Source of the DNA: UBA4064 sp050179135 | Lineage (GTDB): Bacteria; Desulfobacterota; Desulfobacteria; Desulfobacterales; Desulfatirhabdiaceae | Reading direction: 5' to 3' | Length of the DNA: 6,850 nt | NCBI GenBank assembly: GCA_050179135.1 | Contig: JBFXFK010000233.1 | Span: 1 to 6,850, forward strand | Shown here: in pieces, positions 4,130 to 6,850 of the stretch | Layout of the letters: each line of letters opens with the position of its first letter | How positions within the stretch are numbered: position 1 is the stretch's first letter | The notes under the pieces: model-generated | Told to the model about the DNA's origin: nothing | The model's database searches: none | What the model saw: the letters and a program-made list of their open reading frames with translations, nothing else | Program-made: the position numbers and the translations under genes

Positions 4130-6850
4130 TTAAAAACCGGCGACATGCTGCAAAATGTAAACCACCTCGGCCATGCCGATTTTGCCGTCACCATCCACAT
4201 CCGCTTCGGGATTGACCTGATCTGAAGCAAACCCAACCATAACCCGAAGGCATACCATTGCATCGGTCAGATTCAGGTTTCCATCTCCATTGATATCACC
4301 GGCTACCAGCTCATCAGAGACTTGAATTAAACAGGTGACCTCATCTGCATCGAAACCGGCACCATCTGTAGAGGATATTTCAATTGGGTAAAGAACAAGC
4401 TTGTGACTGCCTGTTGTTTTGGCCCTGAGCTTGAGTGTGACCAAACTCTGATCGCCAACAGGAGCACTCATAGCGTCCCCCTGGTAATCTACCAAAACGG
4501 CCCTGCCCCTCGTATTGTCGATGTAGCCGTTTCTGAAAGGGTGGCCGAAATAAGTTGACCCAGCGGATACAGCAGAAATCATTTCCAACTGTTGGGGATC
4601 ATATCTGAGAACGAACTTATAGGCCCCTATTGGTGCAGCGTTCAGACTCAACCGTATGGATGTTTCGAAAATTTCGTTTGGTGTAACAGTTATCTCTTTC
4701 CTGGTAAAATCGAGCGTAGCCGCATTGACAGAATCTGTCTGTGTCGATGCCGCCCATGCATTGTCGAGGAAGAGGCCGCTCCAACCCATAACGGTTTTGT
4801 TCTTAAGGGTATTTTGCACAAGATGGACAACAGTTGAGGCAGTTTTTGCAGCGGTGGCGCAGGCGCCACGAGCCAATGCGCTGAGCTGTTTGATCCATTT
4901 GGCACCACCACCCATTACAACAGAGGAATCCACATTGGGAAATACTGATTTTTCGGGTATGCCCGTCGCTAAAACATTGATCTCTTCTCTGGTGGAATCG
5001 AGTTTATCAGCACCGGTAGCGCCCATTTGCAGAAATTTATCCCGCTCGTGTTTGCGGGAAATGCCGCCCTGATCAGGAATAACGATTTTCTTTTCTGGCA
5101 GGGTTTGCATCAGATGAACATCAGTAGCTTCAACGTTCGGTTCAGAAGCGTAGGTGCCATTAGTGAATGTGTTAATGGGAGTGATCTGTCTGGTGTCGCC
5201 ATCCAGTTCAAAAACTGTCCAGAGGGTTCCTACCTGTCCGGTTGGAACATTGAAGCTTTCAATCAGGGTGGAGCCCTCGAAAACCTGTACTCTGGCATCG
5301 GATGTATTGGATAACGCTGTAGAGGAATTATTATACATGTTGGTGTAATCATGCACTGAATATCTGTACGTTCCGCTGTTATAAGTGGAGATGGTGATCG
5401 TTTCCGGGCCATAAGAGCTTGTGTCATCCACATCCAGTTTTACCCCCCAGGTCGTATTTTGACCAGCTAAAGGGTAATAGAGGTGAAAACGCACGCCGTT
5501 TCCGTCTGGTCCTGTGAGGTGAGAGTCCAGATCACCGGGCGAGGCTCCCCAGGTCAGAACAATTCGTAGATAGTTATCGGAGAGAACTGGCGAAATGCTG
5601 ATATTCTGGTTGCCGATAGGGGTACCTCCCAAGGCAACCACCACCGCGTAATTATTAATAAAGCTGCTTGCCGAAGCCTCAGCCGTGTAGGTGCCGCTGT
5701 CCAGATCAACCTGGTAATCACCGCTTGAATTGGCGGTTGTCTCAGCCACTACCGAACCTGAAAGGCTATTGACGCCAGATCTTATGACAACCTTCGCCCC
5801 GCCGACTCCGCCTGCGGTCATCGCGTTGGTAACTCGACCGGAAACGGTCCCCTTACCTGATCGGCTTTCAGCAAACAGGATGGTTTCAGTCTGTACGGTT
5901 TCATTGGGTTTTACAGATTCCCATAGCCTGGTCGTTACATACCCGCTTCTGGACACATCCGCATAAACATTTACTGCTGGAAGTTCGATGGAGAATTGAC
6001 CATTTGCATCTGTATAGATTTCCTTTAGATAACTGTTGTCACTGGTTTTGTAAAACCGCAGGTTGACATTGGATAAGGCGGCATGCGTATATCCATCCCG
6101 AACCAGACCCTTAAGGATTCCAACGGCGGTTGGTGTGTAAGTTCCTGAAAAGGAAATTGAACCACCGGATGTAAGCGTTTTGGTGGCAGTGTCTGGTGCG
6201 GTGTAGTCACTCACACTGTTCCACGTGATGGTGTAATCTCCTGACGGATTGTCTGGATAGGATTTGGAGGTCCCTGAACCAGTGTAAGTTTTGGGACCGC
6301 TGATGGTCCAACTCGCGTTCGAAAGATTGGAAGTTACATGAATGGTTCCATTGGTTTGAACTGTGAAGTTTACTGTATTGCTACTGACAGTTACGGGCAA
6401 ATAGAAACCCAGCAGTTTGGATTCAAAACGCCAGGCTGTAAAATTCAGAGACCCGTTTCCTGACCCTTTAGCTAAAAGTTCCATACTTGGAAAACTATAT
6501 TCAGCAATGCCATCAGGAGTTATCGTTATTGGATCGTAAAGTGTTATATCCGAGAGATCAAAGCCTACTTGCTCAAGAAAGGTATATAACGGAGCTGTAT
6601 TATGAATAGGGAAAGCAAGACTGATTAGATCTATGATGGTGAGACGGTAATTGGAAGGGTCGATGTCAACGTCATATACAGTGAACAAATTGTAATCAGT
6701 GAACAATTGTTCCAGCCCTACCGCAGTAATATCACCTGCTTGATCTGCAAGAAATTCACATAGGGCTTCCATTCCAGGCTTCAATAGCACATAGGCTTCT
6801 CCATATCCCATATATTTCATAAATTCAACGCCGCCAATTACACCTACTAG
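4130..6850 (-). CDS. Modular, probably secreted protein with carboxypeptidase-regulatory-like, DUF2135-like, cohesin-like and type I dockerin domains (N-terminus outside window)
   Basis: The frame is open from the right edge to the TAA at 4130-4132 (906 residues). An ATG at 6820 has no ribosome binding site and no signal peptide follows, so the true start is upstream. Residues below count from that ATG. Residues 1-150 are unrecognised. A PEGA-like sandwich follows (about 152-230), then two carboxypeptidase-regulatory-like sandwiches (about 233-316 and 323-412). Next is a YfaP/DUF2135-like domain (about 417-541, with LTWGASPGDLDSHLTGP). A linker with few recognisable features spans 542-700, and a cohesin-like domain 703-836. 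The C-terminal dockerin (838-896) has two EF-hand-type loops, Asp842-Asn844-Asp846-Asn848-Asn850-Asp853 and Asp874-Asp876-Asp878-Lys880-Gly882-Glu885. Dockerins bind cohesins with calcium. An extracellular or cell-surface adhesion or assembly role is inferred; no catalytic domain is visible. It is separated from the downstream operon by about 780 bases. Confidence 0.85.
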   Translation of the reverse strand, partial: LVGVIGGVEFMKYMGYGEAYVLLKPGMEALCEFLADQAGDITAVGLEQLFTDYNLFTVYDVDIDPSNYRLTIIDLISLAFPIHNTAPLYTFLEQVGFDLSDITLYDPITITPDGIAEYSFPSMELLAKGSGNGSLNFTAWRFESKLLGFYLPVTVSSNTVNFTVQTNGTIHVTSNLSNASWTISGPKTYTGSGTSKSYPDNPSGDYTITWNSVSDYTAPDTATKTLTSGGSISFSGTYTPTAVGILKGLVRDGYTHAALSNVNLRFYKTSDNSYLKEIYTDANGQFSIELPAVNVYADVSRSGYVTTRLWESVKPNETVQTETILFAESRSGKGTVSGRVTNAMTAGGVGGAKVVIRSGVNSLSGSVVAETTANSSGDYQVDLDSGTYTAEASASSFINNYAVVVALGGTPIGNQNISISPVLSDNYLRIVLTWGASPGDLDSHLTGPDGNGVRFHLYYPLAGQNTTWGVKLDVDDTSSYGPETITISTYNSGTYRYSVHDYTNMYNNSSTALSNTSDARVQVFEGSTLIESFNVPTGQVGTLWTVFELDGDTRQITPINTFTNGTYASEPNVEATDVHLMQTLPEKKIVIPDQGGISRKHERDKFLQMGATGADKLDSTREEINVLATGIPEKSVFPNVDSSVVMGGGAKWIKQLSALARGACATAAKTASTVVHLVQNTLKNKTVMGWSGLFLDNAWAASTQTDSVNAATLDFTRKEITVTPNEIFETSIRLSLNAAPIGAYKFVLRYDPQQLEMISAVSAGSTYFGHPFRNGYIDNTRGRAVLVDYQGDAMSAPVGDQSLVTLKLRAKTTGSHKLVLYPIEISSTDGAGFDADEVTCLIQVSDELVAGDINGDGNLNLTDAMVCLRVMVGFASDQVNPEADVDGDGKIGMAEVVYILQHVAGF
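4692..5002 (-). repeat. Duplication remnant inside the dockerin-containing gene
   Basis: Bases 4692-4714 and 4980-5002 match at 19 of 23 positions. They lie exactly 288 bases (96 codons) apart in the same frame. At protein level, residues 607-625 and 703-721 (LDSTREEI... and LDFTRKEI...) share 10 of 19 residues. The second copy is the first strand of the cohesin-like domain; the first sits in the linker. This fits an old in-frame duplication whose first copy has decayed. Confidence 0.5.

Overview
The window carries the end of one large gene and most of a three-gene operon, all read on the minus strand. The genes suggest a bacterium of the sulfate-reducing Desulfobacterota (Desulfobacteraceae-like). 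A 12S-type plus 5S-type carboxyltransferase pair fits propionate or C4-acid metabolism there, and large secreted proteins with carboxypeptidase-regulatory-like, cohesin and dockerin modules are also common in that group. This taxonomic call is inference from family resemblance, because no 16S or other marker is present.

Layout, in the direction of transcription (right to left). (1) 6850-4130: a modular, probably secreted protein entering from outside the window. Its visible 906 residues hold an unrecognised N-terminal part, PEGA-like and carboxypeptidase-regulatory-like beta-sandwiches, a YfaP/DUF2135-like domain, a long linker, a cohesin-like domain and a C-terminal type I dockerin with two intact calcium loops. 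(2) 4129-3350: about 780 bases with no convincing gene, holding a REP-like inverted repeat (4006-4109) and a long imperfect palindrome built from a 9-base unit (3431-3520). (3) 3349-1796: an acyl-CoA carboxyltransferase of the MmdA/PccB/12S family, complete. (4) 1770-1540: a 76-residue protein that looks like a free-standing OadG/MmdD-type cytosolic tail. (5) 1486 to the left edge: a pyruvate/oxaloacetate carboxyltransferase of the PycB/OadA/5S family, cut at the edge after 495 codons.

Genes 3-5 are closely spaced (25 and 53 bases apart), each with a clear ribosome binding site, and almost certainly form one operon. A 12S-type acyl-CoA carboxyltransferase beside a 5S-type pyruvate/oxaloacetate carboxyltransferase is the arrangement expected of a biotin-dependent transcarboxylase moving CO2 between methylmalonyl-CoA and pyruvate. 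No biotin carboxylase and no biotinyl Met-Lys motif is visible. The biotin carrier must therefore be the unseen C-terminus of the 5S-type protein or be encoded elsewhere.

The most unusual items are the small OadG-tail-like protein inside the carboxyltransferase operon, the cohesin and dockerin on one chain with an in-frame duplication remnant, and the symmetrical 9-base-unit palindrome upstream of the operon.
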